DNA of 64,000 bases from JBNGOQ01 sp050589645 (lineage in GTDB: Bacteria; Bacteroidota; Bacteroidia; Flavobacteriales; Flavobacteriaceae), in contig NZ_JBNGOQ010000003.1 of NCBI RefSeq assembly GCF_050589645.1, forward strand, positions 744,001-808,000. The letters are read 5' to 3'. Made by a program: the position numbers and the translations under genes. Below are positions 42,548 to 51,712 of the stretch, piece by piece. How positions within the stretch are numbered: the stretch's first letter is position 1; the number at the start of each line of letters is the position of its first letter. The notes beneath the pieces are model-generated. The model saw nothing but the letters and a program-made list of their open reading frames with translations, ran no database searches and was not told the DNA's origin.

Positions 42548-44275
42548 TTAGTTATTTTCTTTGGCCTTTATTTTAACCCCATCCTCGTCAATCTTCATTT
42601 CAAAGGAGTCTTGCTCGTCGTTCAGGTTGATGTCTACACCATCCTCGTTAATGATAATACGGCCCCTTCCGGAATCCGAATCGTCCCCCCTCAGACCCTC
42701 AGGACAGTCCTGGCACTTTAACTCGCCATCTTTTCCCATCACCCATATATAATCTGTGATACGGCTTCGGTAGAGGTTTTGGTCATTTTTAGTGCTTCGG
42801 CCAATATGGCCCTTTACCCCAGTATCAAATTTGATTACTTGGCCCTCGGGAATGTACAGGGTGGCCCTGACCTCTTGGTCGCGCACTTTGTTGGCAATAT
42901 CCGTGGTGATAAAATCATCCATGACAATCGCGTTGCCGGCCAAGGCAAAGCCGTATTGTATGTTTCCGGCCCTTTCCCGGGCTTCGTTGAAGGAGCTGCC
43001 GTTGGCATCTTTCCTGATCTTGACGCTAGCCACGGAATCCTCCGCTTTTTTTATATCAAAAAGGATATCGTCGGAGATCAACAGTCGGTCACCGGCCTCG
43101 TTATAGGTCACGGCCATACCGTTGATGCCTATGTTGTCCTGAATTTCATAAAGCTCGTTAGAGCGCATTTTGATTTCCATCGTATCCACTACAGTATCAA
43201 AATGCAACTCTTGCCTTTCTGAAATACTTCCGGTATAGGCATGGGCCGAAGCTTGTTTTACACCTAGTATGATGATGCCTATGAGGGCGATCAACCAAAG
43301 CCCAAGTAGAGAGAATTTGGCGATGTTCCCAATCGATTTAAGGTTGGTGACCAATATTTTCAAGCCCAGATAAAGCAGGAAGAAAAAGGGGATTCCTATG
43401 GCTAAGAAGGTCAAAAGGGACACCAGCCAGACCGGTGCTTCCGTAGAATTTACCATATCGTAGAAATCCACGCCAGGGATGTGTACAATATCCAGGATAC
43501 CTACGGTGAATAGACCTACGAAGAGTCCGATCAAGGTAGCAGCACCTATGATGATCAGAAGGATGCCGATGAATTTTCCGGCCACTTTAAAAAGAAACAT
43601 GATGATATCTCCTATGGTATCAAAAAAGGTTCTTCCGCTGCTTTTCACTTTTTTGCCCATTTCCCCATAGTCCACATTCTTCACCTTGTCGGCGACATCA
43701 TCAAAGCCTTCCTTTACTTTACGCTCTATATTGCTTATGTTCACGGCTTCCCCGGTCATATCCAACTTCTGGGAGGTGGTAGCGGCCTCGGGCACCAAGA
43801 TCCACAATAGGATGTAGGCGATGAAACCAAAACCGGTAAACACGGCCAAGAAAATAAAGATGAGGCGGATCCAGAGGGCATCTAGGCCCAAATAGTGTTC
43901 TAGACCGGAACAAACACCGCCAATATATTTGCTATCGATATCCCGGTACAGTTTTTTGACCCTTCCGCTAGCCTTGGCTTTGGGTTTGGGTTCATCTTCA
44001 AAGATGTCCTCGTCGATCATGTAATCTTCGGGCTGCCCCATAATAGCCACTACTTCATCTACTTCCTTTTGGGTAATGACCTGTCGGTCATTTTCCATTT
44101 TTTCATAGAACAGTTCGGAAATCCGAGCCTCAATATCGGAGAGGATCTCATCACTGCCAGGTGTACCGGCAAAGGAACGTTTTATGGCTTCCAAATAGCG
44201 GCGTAGTTTGTTGTACGCTTCTTCATCAATGTGAAAAATGGTATTCGCTAAGTTTATATTTACTGTCTTGTTCAT
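42548..44275 (-). CDS. PspC-domain membrane protein
   Basis: 575 aa. N-terminal cytoplasmic region of about 95 residues (a DUF1700-like pattern, SDIEARISELFYEK), a PspC domain around 108-165 with the segment RDIDSKYIGGVCSGLEHYLG, further membrane helices around 220-350, and a large C-terminal beta-rich domain. PspC proteins act in phage-shock-like membrane-stress responses. The gene is two bases from the PadR gene upstream, and the GIN lipoprotein follows. This PadR-PspC-GIN order recurs in flavobacteria. Confidence 0.87.
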   Translation of the reverse strand: MNKTVNINLANTIFHIDEEAYNKLRRYLEAIKRSFAGTPGSDEILSDIEARISELFYEKMENDRQVITQKEVDEVVAIMGQPEDYMIDEDIFEDEPKPKAKASGRVKKLYRDIDSKYIGGVCSGLEHYLGLDALWIRLIFIFLAVFTGFGFIAYILLWILVPEAATTSQKLDMTGEAVNISNIERKVKEGFDDVADKVKNVDYGEMGKKVKSSGRTFFDTIGDIIMFLFKVAGKFIGILLIIIGAATLIGLFVGLFTVGILDIVHIPGVDFYDMVNSTEAPVWLVSLLTFLAIGIPFFFLLYLGLKILVTNLKSIGNIAKFSLLGLWLIALIGIIILGVKQASAHAYTGSISERQELHFDTVVDTMEIKMRSNELYEIQDNIGINGMAVTYNEAGDRLLISDDILFDIKKAEDSVASVKIRKDANGSSFNEARERAGNIQYGFALAGNAIVMDDFITTDIANKVRDQEVRATLYIPEGQVIKFDTGVKGHIGRSTKNDQNLYRSRITDYIWVMGKDGELKCQDCPEGLRGDDSDSGRGRIIINEDGVDINLNDEQDSFEMKIDEDGVKIKAKENN

Positions 44276-44277
44276 TG

Positions 44278-44613
44278 TTACTTGCTTTTAGTATTGGTTA
44301 CCAGGTTCACGGCATGTCTTAGTTCGTCCCATGTAATGTTTAATTCTTTGAGGAACAATTTGCCGGTCTCGGTCAATGTGTAATATTTTCTCGGGGGACC
44401 TGAGGTGGATTCTTCCCAACGGTAGTTGAGCAATCCGGCATTTTTAAGTCTTGTTAGTAAGGGATAGATCGTACCCTCTACCACAAGCATCTTAGCGTCT
44501 TTCAGGGAATTCAGTATTTCGGAGGCATATTTGTCCTCTCCCCTAAGGATGGAAAGTATGCAGTACTCCAAAACCCCTTTGCGCATTTGTGCTTTTGTGT
44601 TTTCTATATTCAT
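44278..44613 (-). CDS. PadR-family transcriptional regulator
   Basis: 111 aa. Winged HTH with MRKGVLEYCILSILRGEDKYASEIL and the typical VVEGTIYPLLTRLKNAGLL segment. I prefer the ATG at 44613; the frame continues upstream to 44685 with a lysine- and serine-rich extension (24 residues) that looks non-native. PadR proteins usually repress an adjacent membrane-stress operon; here the PspC gene follows two bases later and probably is the target. Confidence 0.9.
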   Translation of the reverse strand: MNIENTKAQMRKGVLEYCILSILRGEDKYASEILNSLKDAKMLVVEGTIYPLLTRLKNAGLLNYRWEESTSGPPRKYYTLTETGKLFLKELNITWDELRHAVNLVTNTKSK

Positions 44614-44788
44614 AATTTCTTTACGCTTTTGTTTACTCGCAGAAGACTTCTTCTTTTTTTCGGTATTTGATTTGGTCTTCAGCATGGTTTGACTGTTCGT
44701 TTTTTGATTGATGAATAAACATCCTTTTTGATTTGATTGATGATTAAATTCCCTTTTGATTTGGCGTGATTAAGACCAAATTTTTATT

Positions 44789-45301
44789 TTATTGATGCAT
44801 TTGATGATCGTAACTGAGCTCCCTTTTAATTTTCCATCCACTGCTATCCTTGATCCATAGATGGGTGAACTTTGCGGTATCCCCGCGTTGATATTCGTTT
44901 TGTGCGTTCAAAAATTCGAACCGATGTACCCCGTGCTGAATGGCTCCGTAAAGTTCCCCGTTTTTGTACAGCGGATAGACCGCCAAACTGTTGGGCAACA
45001 AAATCCGTTTTGAGGCCTGTGGGGCCTTCGGATCGCGCTTGCCACAATTTTCCCGAGTGGAGGCGAGAAAAGTATCCCGTCCAAAAGTAGCTCCGCCCTT
45101 ATCGTGGTAAAACTCAAAATCTTCGGTAAAAAGAGAAGCCATGGTCTCAGGGTCGCAGCGATTAAATGCAGCATCGAATAGGATACTGTCTTTGGTCTTA
45201 AGTGCGGCGTACAGCTCGGAATCTGCGGGTACCTGAGCAAGACCTGTAGCGGTTAAGGCCAGATAAATAATAAGGGGTACGATATATTTAAAAATCCACA
45301 T
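44789..45301 (-). CDS. Secreted NTF2-like (DUF4440) protein
   Basis: 170 aa with signal peptide (about 1-23, ending GLAQ). The body reads as an NTF2-like fold of the DUF4440/SnoaL-like group: DAAFNRCDPETMASLFTEDFEFYHDKGG and a late FTHLWIKDSSGWKIKRELSYDH. Members bind small hydrophobic ligands or are catalytic, so function is open. It overlaps the DUF4870 gene by one base, which indicates coupled translation. Confidence 0.82.
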   Translation of the reverse strand: MWIFKYIVPLIIYLALTATGLAQVPADSELYAALKTKDSILFDAAFNRCDPETMASLFTEDFEFYHDKGGATFGRDTFLASTRENCGKRDPKAPQASKRILLPNSLAVYPLYKNGELYGAIQHGVHRFEFLNAQNEYQRGDTAKFTHLWIKDSSGWKIKRELSYDHQMHQ

Positions 45302-45783
45302 TACTTGATAAAATTAATGGTGATGGGGTATTTGAAGGTCTCTCCTTCGTTAGTCCGTATGGTCGCCAAGATGGTATAGACTACATTGATCACAAACAAC
45401 GCGGCCTGGGCCAAACCGGCAATGCCCAGGGGCCAAATAAAATGGTTAAACCTAAAATGATCGCTATCCAAATTGATATTGATTCCATTGAAGGGGTCAA
45501 AATCGGGAAAATCGAATAGTCCGTGTTCCAGAAAGCCAGGCAAAAAGCCTAGAAAAAATGGAACGGAAACGATGCCCAATACCAGGGAATACAACAGCAG
45601 GCTTATTTGAAAATTTAAGGCTTGCTTACCATTGTAGTCTACAAATTTATGCTCCTTCTTATTTGCCGTCCACAAAATTAATGGTAGTAGAAAATTCCCA
45701 AAAGGAATAAAATACTTGGAAAAAGTGGAGGCATGTATGATGGCCGATAAGTTTCGTTCGTGTTTGGAAATGGTCTCTGTCAT
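45301..45783 (-). CDS. DUF4870 (Tic20-like) membrane protein
   Basis: 160 aa with three or four hydrophobic helices and the DUF4870 pattern HASTFSKYFIPFGNFLLPLILW, then KQALNFQISLLLYSL. Role unknown. It starts at the minus-strand promoter at 45866-45898 and is followed, with a one-base overlap, by the NTF2-like gene. Confidence 0.85.
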   Translation of the reverse strand: MTETISKHERNLSAIIHASTFSKYFIPFGNFLLPLILWTANKKEHKFVDYNGKQALNFQISLLLYSLVLGIVSVPFFLGFLPGFLEHGLFDFPDFDPFNGININLDSDHFRFNHFIWPLGIAGLAQAALFVINVVYTILATIRTNEGETFKYPITINFIK

Positions 45784-45865
45784 GGCTCGTTAATTTGAAT
45801 TCGATATCCGCTTGTCTTCTTCTTGTTGTAGCATATTAATATGAATAACATAATAACTTACAATG

Positions 45866-45898
45866 CAAATATATGGCTAAAAAAAGGTATTATGCAAA
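45866..45898 (-). promoter_or_regulatory. Flavobacterial-type promoter of the DUF4870 gene
   Basis: Minus strand: TTTG (45898-45895), 21-bp spacer, TATATTTG (45873-45866). Both boxes are perfect, and the start would be near 45859, giving a leader of about 75 nt. Confidence 0.65.
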
Positions 45899-45980
45899 AC
45901 ATAGTACTTAAATTTAACTTTAATTTAACATTTTGGAAGTCGATAATTTTCAATACTTTTAGAAAAAATAAACGATTAAA

Positions 45981-46436
45981 ATGGCTATGACTCCCCGTAA
46001 AATAAACCTGTTCTCCTTTGTTAAACTCCCGTCCGCATGGTGGTGCGGCGTACGACTAAAATACATGGACGGCGGAAAGGCGGTAGTCACCGTCACCCAC
46101 CGTTGGATCAATCAAAATCCTTTTAAGTCTATGTATTGGGCGGTGCAGGGTATGGCCGCGGAGCTGAGCACAGGCGCCATGGTCACCAATCAAATTAGGG
46201 AAAGCGGCAGGAAAATATCCATGTTGGTTGCCAACAATACAGCCAATTTTTCCAAAAAGGCCACAGGAAAAATCACCTTTACCTGTGAGGACGGGCACCT
46301 TATAGGAAACGCCCTGAAGGAAACGATCTCTACCGGAGAGGGGCAGACCATTTGGATGAAATCCGTAGGTACCAACAAAGATGGAGTGGTTGTCTCCACC
46401 TTTAACTTTGAATGGACGGTGAAGTTAAAGGCTTAA
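45981..46436 (+). CDS. DUF4442 hot-dog-fold protein
   Basis: 151 aa without signal peptide. Matches the DUF4442 thioesterase-like family: LPSAWWCGVRLKYMDGGKAVVTVTHRWINQNPFKSMYWAVQGMAAEL. These hot-dog proteins resemble acyl-CoA thioesterases; catalytic proof is lacking. A second ATG (45987) is possible. It stands alone, followed by repeat island 2. Confidence 0.78.
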   Translation: MAMTPRKINLFSFVKLPSAWWCGVRLKYMDGGKAVVTVTHRWINQNPFKSMYWAVQGMAAELSTGAMVTNQIRESGRKISMLVANNTANFSKKATGKITFTCEDGHLIGNALKETISTGEGQTIWMKSVGTNKDGVVVSTFNFEWTVKLKA

Positions 46437-46578
46437 GCTTACGGTTGATAATAAACAATGAACAATGAACAATAAGCAATAAGCAATGAACAATGAGCGA
46501 CCTACAACTTGGACTTGAACAGTTGGCAGTGAACGATGAACAGTAGGCAGTTGACGGTTGGCAGTTGGCAGTTGGCAG

Positions 46579-46809
46579 TTCTCTGTGTTAGGTGTTGGAT
46601 TATGAATTATGAGTGATGGGTGACGGGTGATGGGTTCTAAAGGGTGACTTTGATCTTGAACAGTGGGCAGTGGGCAGTGAACAATTATCAATTAACAATA
46701 AACAATGACCAGCCTTGAACTTTGAATCTGAACTTGAACAGTGAACAATGAACAGTAGGCAGTTGACGGTTGGCAGTTCTCTGTGTTAGGTGTTGGATTA
46801 TGAATTATG
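46579..46809. repeat. Direct repeat pair inside island 2 (33 bp, 198-bp spacing)
   Basis: Bases 46579-46611 and 46777-46809 are identical. The flanks are also similar, so the copied block is longer than the exact match and includes gaacagtaggcagttgac in front. Confidence 0.85.
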
Positions 46810-46860
46810 GGTGATTGTTTCGCAATGAACAATTGGCAACGGCTTTTGGGCGTTTCACGG

Positions 46861-46935
46861 TTGATAATTGATGAATTACGAATATCGAAGGCCGAAATCA
46901 CCGTTTGATCGGTCATTCCGCATTTAGTACGGAAT
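46861..46935. repeat. Element shared with island 1
   Basis: 46861-46893 equals 11649-11681 exactly. After a short variable part comes ATTCCGC-ATTTAGT-ACGGAAT (46915-46935), the island-1 hairpin with one substitution in the 3' arm. Confidence 0.8.
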
Positions 46936-47234
46936 CCATTTCTATTAAAAGTAGTTAGCAACAGTTGGTACTACACTAGGGGCTTAGCGTGTGGTGCGGT
47001 GCGCTAAAGTTGGCAGTCGCAGTGGGCAGTAAACAATTGTGAACCATGGGTGTTGGGTTATGGGTTAGGAATTATGAGAGATACGTCTCCTCTCACCTGG
47101 GAGAGGATTAAGGTGAGGGTCTTTTGAGCACCACGTTCCCAATACTAATCTCCGAATTCTCAAATGGACCCTCTTCGCTATGGCCTATTCCCTCTTCGCT
47201 TATGCCGAATTTAAGAGCCAACGGGTCATAAAGC

Positions 47235-47265
47235 TTGAAAAAACCCTGTGGCTTGACTAGTTTTG
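47235..47265 (+). promoter_or_regulatory. Flavobacterial-type promoter of the AIM24-like gene
   Basis: TTG (47235-47237), 20-bp spacer, TAGTTTTG (47258-47265). Start predicted near 47272, leader about 48 nt. It lies just behind island 2. Confidence 0.65.
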
Positions 47266-47319
47266 TAACAAAATCACTTCTTGGACAACTAACAACTGTT
47301 AACTATAAAAAGATATAAA

Positions 47320-48120
47320 ATGAACGCACACGAAATAGACTACCACATTTACGGCGAGGAAATGCAGTATGTGGAAATAGAATTGGACCCTCAGGAAGCC
47401 GTTGTGGCCGAAGCCGGTAGCTTTATGATGATGGACACCGATATTAAGATGGATACCATTTTTGGCGATGGTTCCAATCAGGATACCGGCGTTTTGGGCA
47501 AGCTTTTTTCCGCAGGCAAGCGCCTCCTTACTGGGGAGAGTTTGTTTATGACGGCTTTTTTGAACGTGGGCCAGGGAAAGAAACAGGTGAGTTTTGCCTC
47601 GCCCTATCCCGGTAAAATATTGCCTATAGATCTGTCTGAGAAGCAAGGAAAATTTATTTGCCAGAAAGATGCCTTTTTATGTGCCGCCAAAGGGGTCTCC
47701 ATAGGTATCGAATTTTCAAAACGCCTGGGCCGTGGACTCTTCGGTGGAGAAGGCTTTATTATGCAAAAGTTGGAAGGTGACGGCATGGCTTTTGTGCACG
47801 CCGGAGGTACCATGGCCAAAAAAGAGTTGGCGGCGGGAGAGGTCTTAAAAGTAGATACTGGATGTATTGTGGGCTTTACCAAGGACATCGATTATGATGT
47901 AGAGTTTGTAGGAGGCATTAAAAACACCGTTTTTGGAGGGGAAGGACTGTTCTTTGCCTCATTGCGGGGTCCGGGAACGGTCTATATACAGTCCCTGCCC
48001 TTTAGTCGATTGGCCGGTAGGGTATGGGCCGCAGCACCCAAGGGGGGTGGCAAGGACAAAGGTGAAGGAAGTATTTTGGGCGGTATTGGTGATTTGTTGG
48101 ATGGCGATAACCGTTTTTAA
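47320..48120 (+). CDS. TIGR00266/AIM24 family protein
   Basis: 266 aa, beta-rich, without signal peptide. Matches the TIGR00266/AIM24 family: MQYVEIELDPQEAVVAEAGSFMMMD near the start and LPFSRLAGRVWAAAPKGGG near the end. Family members have a trimeric beta-barrel fold; cellular role unknown. The stop overlaps the ATG of the DUF2461 gene by one base. Confidence 0.9.
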   Translation: MNAHEIDYHIYGEEMQYVEIELDPQEAVVAEAGSFMMMDTDIKMDTIFGDGSNQDTGVLGKLFSAGKRLLTGESLFMTAFLNVGQGKKQVSFASPYPGKILPIDLSEKQGKFICQKDAFLCAAKGVSIGIEFSKRLGRGLFGGEGFIMQKLEGDGMAFVHAGGTMAKKELAAGEVLKVDTGCIVGFTKDIDYDVEFVGGIKNTVFGGEGLFFASLRGPGTVYIQSLPFSRLAGRVWAAAPKGGGKDKGEGSILGGIGDLLDGDNRF

Positions 48121-48773
48121 TGGATTTTAAACGCTTGTACGATTTCCTACGGGAATTGGAACGTAACAATTCCAAGGAGTGGATGGATGCACATCGGAAA
48201 AGGTACCAACAGGTCCGGACCGATTTGATCTATTGGCTCAATGACATGGATGCCACCCTGGCGGCTATCGATGACGGCTATTATCCCACAACGGGCAAAA
48301 AGGGCATCAATCGGATTAACAATAACCTGATGTTCCACCCCCATAAACCCATTTATAAAGACCATTTTGGAGCAGCGCTCGACAAAGCACCCGGAAGTGC
48401 GGATTTCTATCTGGAATTTGGCACCAAGGGCTCCATGCTCGCCGGTGGCTTTTGGAGACCAGAGCCCAAGGTCCTGCGGAGCATCCGCGATGCATTGGAC
48501 TACGACGGGGAGGAGTTTAAAAAAATCCTGGCCAAAACATCCTTTAGGAATACATTTGGTGGATTGATGGAGGATGAAAAATTGAAAACGAGCCCCAAAG
48601 GGTTTTCCAATGACCACCCCCACATTGATCTGTTGCGCCTAAAAACCTTTGCAGTAATCCATCATTTTTCCGAAGCAGAGGTCTATAAGGAGAATTTTAA
48701 GGAAAAAGTGGTTCAGGTCTATAAGGAAATGCTCCCGTTCCGGAGGTATCTGAACCAGGCGGTGACCGTTTAA
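48120..48773 (+). CDS. DUF2461 family protein
   Basis: 217 aa. Pattern of DUF2461 (TIGR02453): FLRELERNNSKEWMDAHRKRYQ, then NRINNNLMFHPHKPIYKDHFG and GGFWRPEPKVLRSIRDAL. Widely conserved, no known reaction. Coupled by a one-base overlap to the AIM24-like gene; both are cytoplasmic and may act together, but that is only inferred from gene order. Confidence 0.88.
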   Translation: MDFKRLYDFLRELERNNSKEWMDAHRKRYQQVRTDLIYWLNDMDATLAAIDDGYYPTTGKKGINRINNNLMFHPHKPIYKDHFGAALDKAPGSADFYLEFGTKGSMLAGGFWRPEPKVLRSIRDALDYDGEEFKKILAKTSFRNTFGGLMEDEKLKTSPKGFSNDHPHIDLLRLKTFAVIHHFSEAEVYKENFKEKVVQVYKEMLPFRRYLNQAVTV

Positions 48774-48902
48774 TAGGTACCATGATCCCGTAAAAATTGA
48801 AGCTTTCCAGGCACAATGGTACTTTAAGGTTCTCACATTTTCTTTATTTCACGATCGAATGGCTATTATTGTCCATAATTTGTATAAAAACTTCCAAGAA
48901 CA

Positions 48903-49487
48903 GTGAAAAACAATAAGGTAAGGAACATCCAAAAAAAGTTGTTGTCCGATAATTGGTACACATTGAACAAGTATACGTTCGACTATCGAAAGGAGGATGG
49001 ACAATGGGAGACCCAGGAGCGTGAGGCCTACGATCGGGGTAATGGGGCCGTTATTCTTTTATACAACAAAACCAAAGGCACCGTGGTACTGACCCGTCAG
49101 TTCAGAATGCCCACCTATGTCAACGGAAATAGCAGCGGAATGATGATAGAGGCCTGTGCCGGGCTTCTGGATGGGGACCACCCAGAGGATTGCATAAAAA
49201 AAGAAGTGGAGGAAGAGACCGGCTATAAAATAGACCGGGTGAAGAAGGTTTTTGAAGCTTATATGTCCCCGGGCTCGGTAACGGAGATCCTCTTTTTTTT
49301 CGTCGGGGAATATGAGGACCGCATGAAGGTAGGCGAAGGGGGAGGTGCCCTTCACGAAAGCGAGAACATTGAGGTCTTGGAGTATTCTTTTGAACAGGCC
49401 AAGGAGATGATGGCTTTGGGCCAGATCAAGGATGCCAAAACCATTATGCTGCTGCAGTTTGCAGAGATCCACGCGTTATTTTCATAG
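48903..49487 (+). CDS. nudK: NudK-type GDP-mannose pyrophosphatase (Nudix)
   Basis: 194 aa. The Nudix box lies around residues 77-98 (GLLDGDHPED, then KEVEEETGY), with the flanking pattern of NudK (LSDNWYTLNKYTFDY near the N-terminus). NudK hydrolyses GDP-mannose to GMP and mannose-1-phosphate in nucleotide-sugar turnover. The start is GTG at 48903; no in-frame ATG nearby gives the family N-terminus. A tightly spaced msrA follows 21 bp downstream. Confidence 0.85.
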   Translation: MKNNKVRNIQKKLLSDNWYTLNKYTFDYRKEDGQWETQEREAYDRGNGAVILLYNKTKGTVVLTRQFRMPTYVNGNSSGMMIEACAGLLDGDHPEDCIKKEVEEETGYKIDRVKKVFEAYMSPGSVTEILFFFVGEYEDRMKVGEGGGALHESENIEVLEYSFEQAKEMMALGQIKDAKTIMLLQFAEIHALFS

Positions 49488-49508
49488 GGACGGTCCGACC
49501 AAAGGGTT

Positions 49509-50021
49509 ATGAAAAGGATTCAAAAAATTGCCTTTGGGGGCGGATGTCATTGGTGTACGGAAGCGGTTTTTCTATCGTTGAGGGGTGTGGTCCGGGTACA
49601 ACAGGGCTTTGTGGCATCCGACGGGTCCAACAGCACATTTTCGGAGGCCGTAATCGTAGACTACGATGTGGAGCACATCGCCTTGGAAACCCTTATAGCA
49701 GTGCATCTGCATACCCATAATAGTACAAAGGAACATCGAATGCGAGATAAATATCGCTCTGCGATATACACCTTCACGGAAAAGGATGCGGTAAAGGCCC
49801 AAAACCTATTGGGTGTACTACAAAAGGACTTTGAAGAACCATTGGTCACACATGTACTGCCGTTCAAAAAGTTCACCCCCTCCGAGAAAGCATTCCATAA
49901 TTATTATTATACCGATCCGGAAAGACCTTTTTGTACCACGTATATTGCGCCCAAATTAAAACTGCTTTTGACACAGTTTTCGGATCATGTGGATCGCAAT
50001 AAGACCGGAGTTAAAGCGTAG
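49509..50021 (+). CDS. msrA: Peptide methionine sulfoxide reductase A (MsrA)-like
   Basis: 170 aa, reduces methionine-S-sulfoxide. The catalytic motif is GGGCHWC with C13 as nucleophile (usual form GCFWC). Other family features: VVRVQQGFVASDG replaces the usual GYxGG segment, and HNSTKEHRMRDKYRSAIYTF is the conserved late segment. The aromatic in the motif is H instead of F, and the glycine-rich region differs, so it is a divergent MsrA. It overlaps the convergent PBP4 gene by 11 bp. Confidence 0.85.
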   Translation: MKRIQKIAFGGGCHWCTEAVFLSLRGVVRVQQGFVASDGSNSTFSEAVIVDYDVEHIALETLIAVHLHTHNSTKEHRMRDKYRSAIYTFTEKDAVKAQNLLGVLQKDFEEPLVTHVLPFKKFTPSEKAFHNYYYTDPERPFCTTYIAPKLKLLLTQFSDHVDRNKTGVKA

Positions 50022-51291
50022 CGATGATCAGCCGCAAGAGGGACTCCATTTCCTGCTTTATCTCGGCCGTGGGTTTCTTGAAATGGTTGTTCATAAAACT
50101 AAAGATTAAAGGCCTGCCGGTGGCGGTGACCAGATAGCCGCTAAGGCAGTAGTTGTTGCTCAAACTGCCCGATTTGGCATATATGGCAAGCCCATTTTCA
50201 ACTGGGGTATCGCTAGATGCGGTCCATTTGGGAAATAGCGTAAACAATCGTTCCCTGGACAGTTCCCGGTACATTTTGTCGAGTACGGCAACCATGGATT
50301 CGGGTGTAAATAGATTGTATCGTGAAAGCCCTGAACCGTCTACCCATCTTGGGGCCTGTTTCAGGTCGCTCAAATAATGCTCAAGGACATACTCCCTCAC
50401 TTTTTTACCGTTGAGCGAGTCGGAACGCGTAACCGAGGCCATTAGCAACATCTGTTCCGCTAGAAAATTATCACTTTCGTGCATCATCCGCCTATAAAGC
50501 GAATCGGAAGGGATGCTGTACAATATTTCTTTGGGCCCTTGGGGCATTTGGTCTATAAGTGTAATCCTTTTGCCCAACAAGCGTTCCAAAAGCTCTTGGG
50601 TCAAGGAGGGATCGGTTAGGTAGGGTACAAGCAGGGTATCCTGGCGTATTGGATTAAAATAAAAAATATTTTCCGCAAGTTCCCGATGCTGCCCATTGGA
50701 ACCGGGGATTACCTTGTCCGCAAAATAGTCTGGAGAGATTCTTAGCGAATCCTGTTTGTAGATCATGGTGACATTACCATATAGGGGAAGGGCTGTTCGC
50801 TCAGGAGAGTAGTTGTACTGATAATCTTCCCATGCCCAGCCAGGGCCAAATTTTTCCTCGTAAAAATTATTGGGGGAGAAAGCAATGTTCTCGGAATTCC
50901 TTAAAAAGGTGAGTGCGGTACTATCCCTAAAATAAGGATGCAACAAGGACGGATCCCCGGTGCCTTCAACAAAAAGGGTATCGTTCCGTTGGAGATACTT
51001 CAGGGAAGGGATGGAACTGGGCAATAACTTTAAGGCCGTGTAAAGGGTAAATATTTTCGTATTGCTGGCGGGGGTAAAATACTTTTGACTGTTCATGGTG
51101 TACAAGGTATCCCGACTTTCAGGATCGTAAAGTAGAAAACCCAAAAAGTGGCCCTGATAAAGATCGGTATCCAGCGTTTTGTCCATTTTCTTTGTTAATC
51201 CAGCATATTTACTTGAAGAACAGCTTATTATAATGATAGAAAAAAAGATTAAAGCAAAAATATAGCCCAACGGACGTAAAGAAAATATCAT
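50011..51291 (-). CDS. dacB: D-alanyl-D-alanine carboxypeptidase/endopeptidase, PBP4 type
   Basis: 426 aa from the ATG at 51291 (an alternative ATG at 51324 gives 437 aa). Lipoprotein-like signal ending IIIISC (C24). S13/PBP4 active-site motifs: SNTK (S76-K79), SDN (273-275) and KSG (373-375; KTG in most relatives). It trims or cleaves peptidoglycan peptide stems. It is convergent with msrA, and their stops overlap by 11 bp. A peroxide-stress link is not implied. Confidence 0.9.
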   Translation of the reverse strand: MIFSLRPLGYIFALIFFSIIIISCSSSKYAGLTKKMDKTLDTDLYQGHFLGFLLYDPESRDTLYTMNSQKYFTPASNTKIFTLYTALKLLPSSIPSLKYLQRNDTLFVEGTGDPSLLHPYFRDSTALTFLRNSENIAFSPNNFYEEKFGPGWAWEDYQYNYSPERTALPLYGNVTMIYKQDSLRISPDYFADKVIPGSNGQHRELAENIFYFNPIRQDTLLVPYLTDPSLTQELLERLLGKRITLIDQMPQGPKEILYSIPSDSLYRRMMHESDNFLAEQMLLMASVTRSDSLNGKKVREYVLEHYLSDLKQAPRWVDGSGLSRYNLFTPESMVAVLDKMYRELSRERLFTLFPKWTASSDTPVENGLAIYAKSGSLSNNYCLSGYLVTATGRPLIFSFMNNHFKKPTAEIKQEMESLLRLIIATL

Positions 51292-51416
51292 GAATTTATG
51301 CGGTTTATTTTCGGATATTAACATGAAATTATTTAATTTTTAACGAACCACCTATAATAATTTTTACAGTTTTTGTTAACTTTATACGAAACAATCTAAT
51401 TAAATAATATAAAAAT

Positions 51417-51614
51417 ATGCCTAGAGCTATGCTCGAGTACACTAAAACTGTGCTCCGGAAAGTTAGTTTTGATGCCAAATTATTTTGTAAAGAATTAAAA
51501 AAAGCGATTTCAAGATTATTGCCCCATGAAATCGAGGAACTCAGAGTCTGGCTGAGACAGTTTACAACAGATAAGCCAGAATTGAAACAAAGTCTAATGT
51601 ATTTAAAAGCATAA
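51417..51614 (+). CDS. Conserved small flavobacterial protein, function unknown
   Basis: 65 aa, basic, no signal peptide or membrane helix. It starts MPRAMLEYTKTVLRKVSF and contains the block LFCKELKKAISRLLPHEIEELRVWL, a pattern that I recognise as a common short conserved protein in Flavobacteriaceae annotated only as hypothetical. An ATG at 51429 is possible. The terminator 5 bp downstream shows that it is its own transcript. The sequence ends in a strongly helical C-terminus. Confidence 0.72.
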   Translation: MPRAMLEYTKTVLRKVSFDAKLFCKELKKAISRLLPHEIEELRVWLRQFTTDKPELKQSLMYLKA

Positions 51615-51618
51615 AGAA

Positions 51619-51639
51619 AAGCCACCTTCCAGGTGGTTT
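51619..51639 (+). terminator. Intrinsic terminator after the 65-aa gene
   Basis: AAGCCACCT-TCC-AGGTGGTTT forms a 9-bp stem (51619-51627, 51631-51639) with one G-T pair and a T-run. It starts 4 bp past the stop codon. Confidence 0.8.
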
Positions 51640-51712
51640 TTTAGTTTTATCAAAGCAACCTTCTTTCGCTTTCTTCCTCTTTTGTACATATACAACGAAA
51701 ATCCCTGTTGCC

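Larger units (their letters stand above)
46437..47234. repeat. Gene-free island of short dispersed repeats (island 2)
   Basis: About 800 bp with no credible gene. It is built of the same words as island 1 (cagttggcagt, caatgaacaat, atgaattatg). It has an internal 33-bp exact duplication (46579-46611 and 46777-46809) and another 33-bp stretch (46861-46893) identical to 11649-11681. The 'ctctgtgttaggtgttgg' word also recurs in island 1 in a diverged form (11761-11775). A REP-like stretch, ctcctctcacctgggagagg, lies around 47087-47106. Confidence 0.8.
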
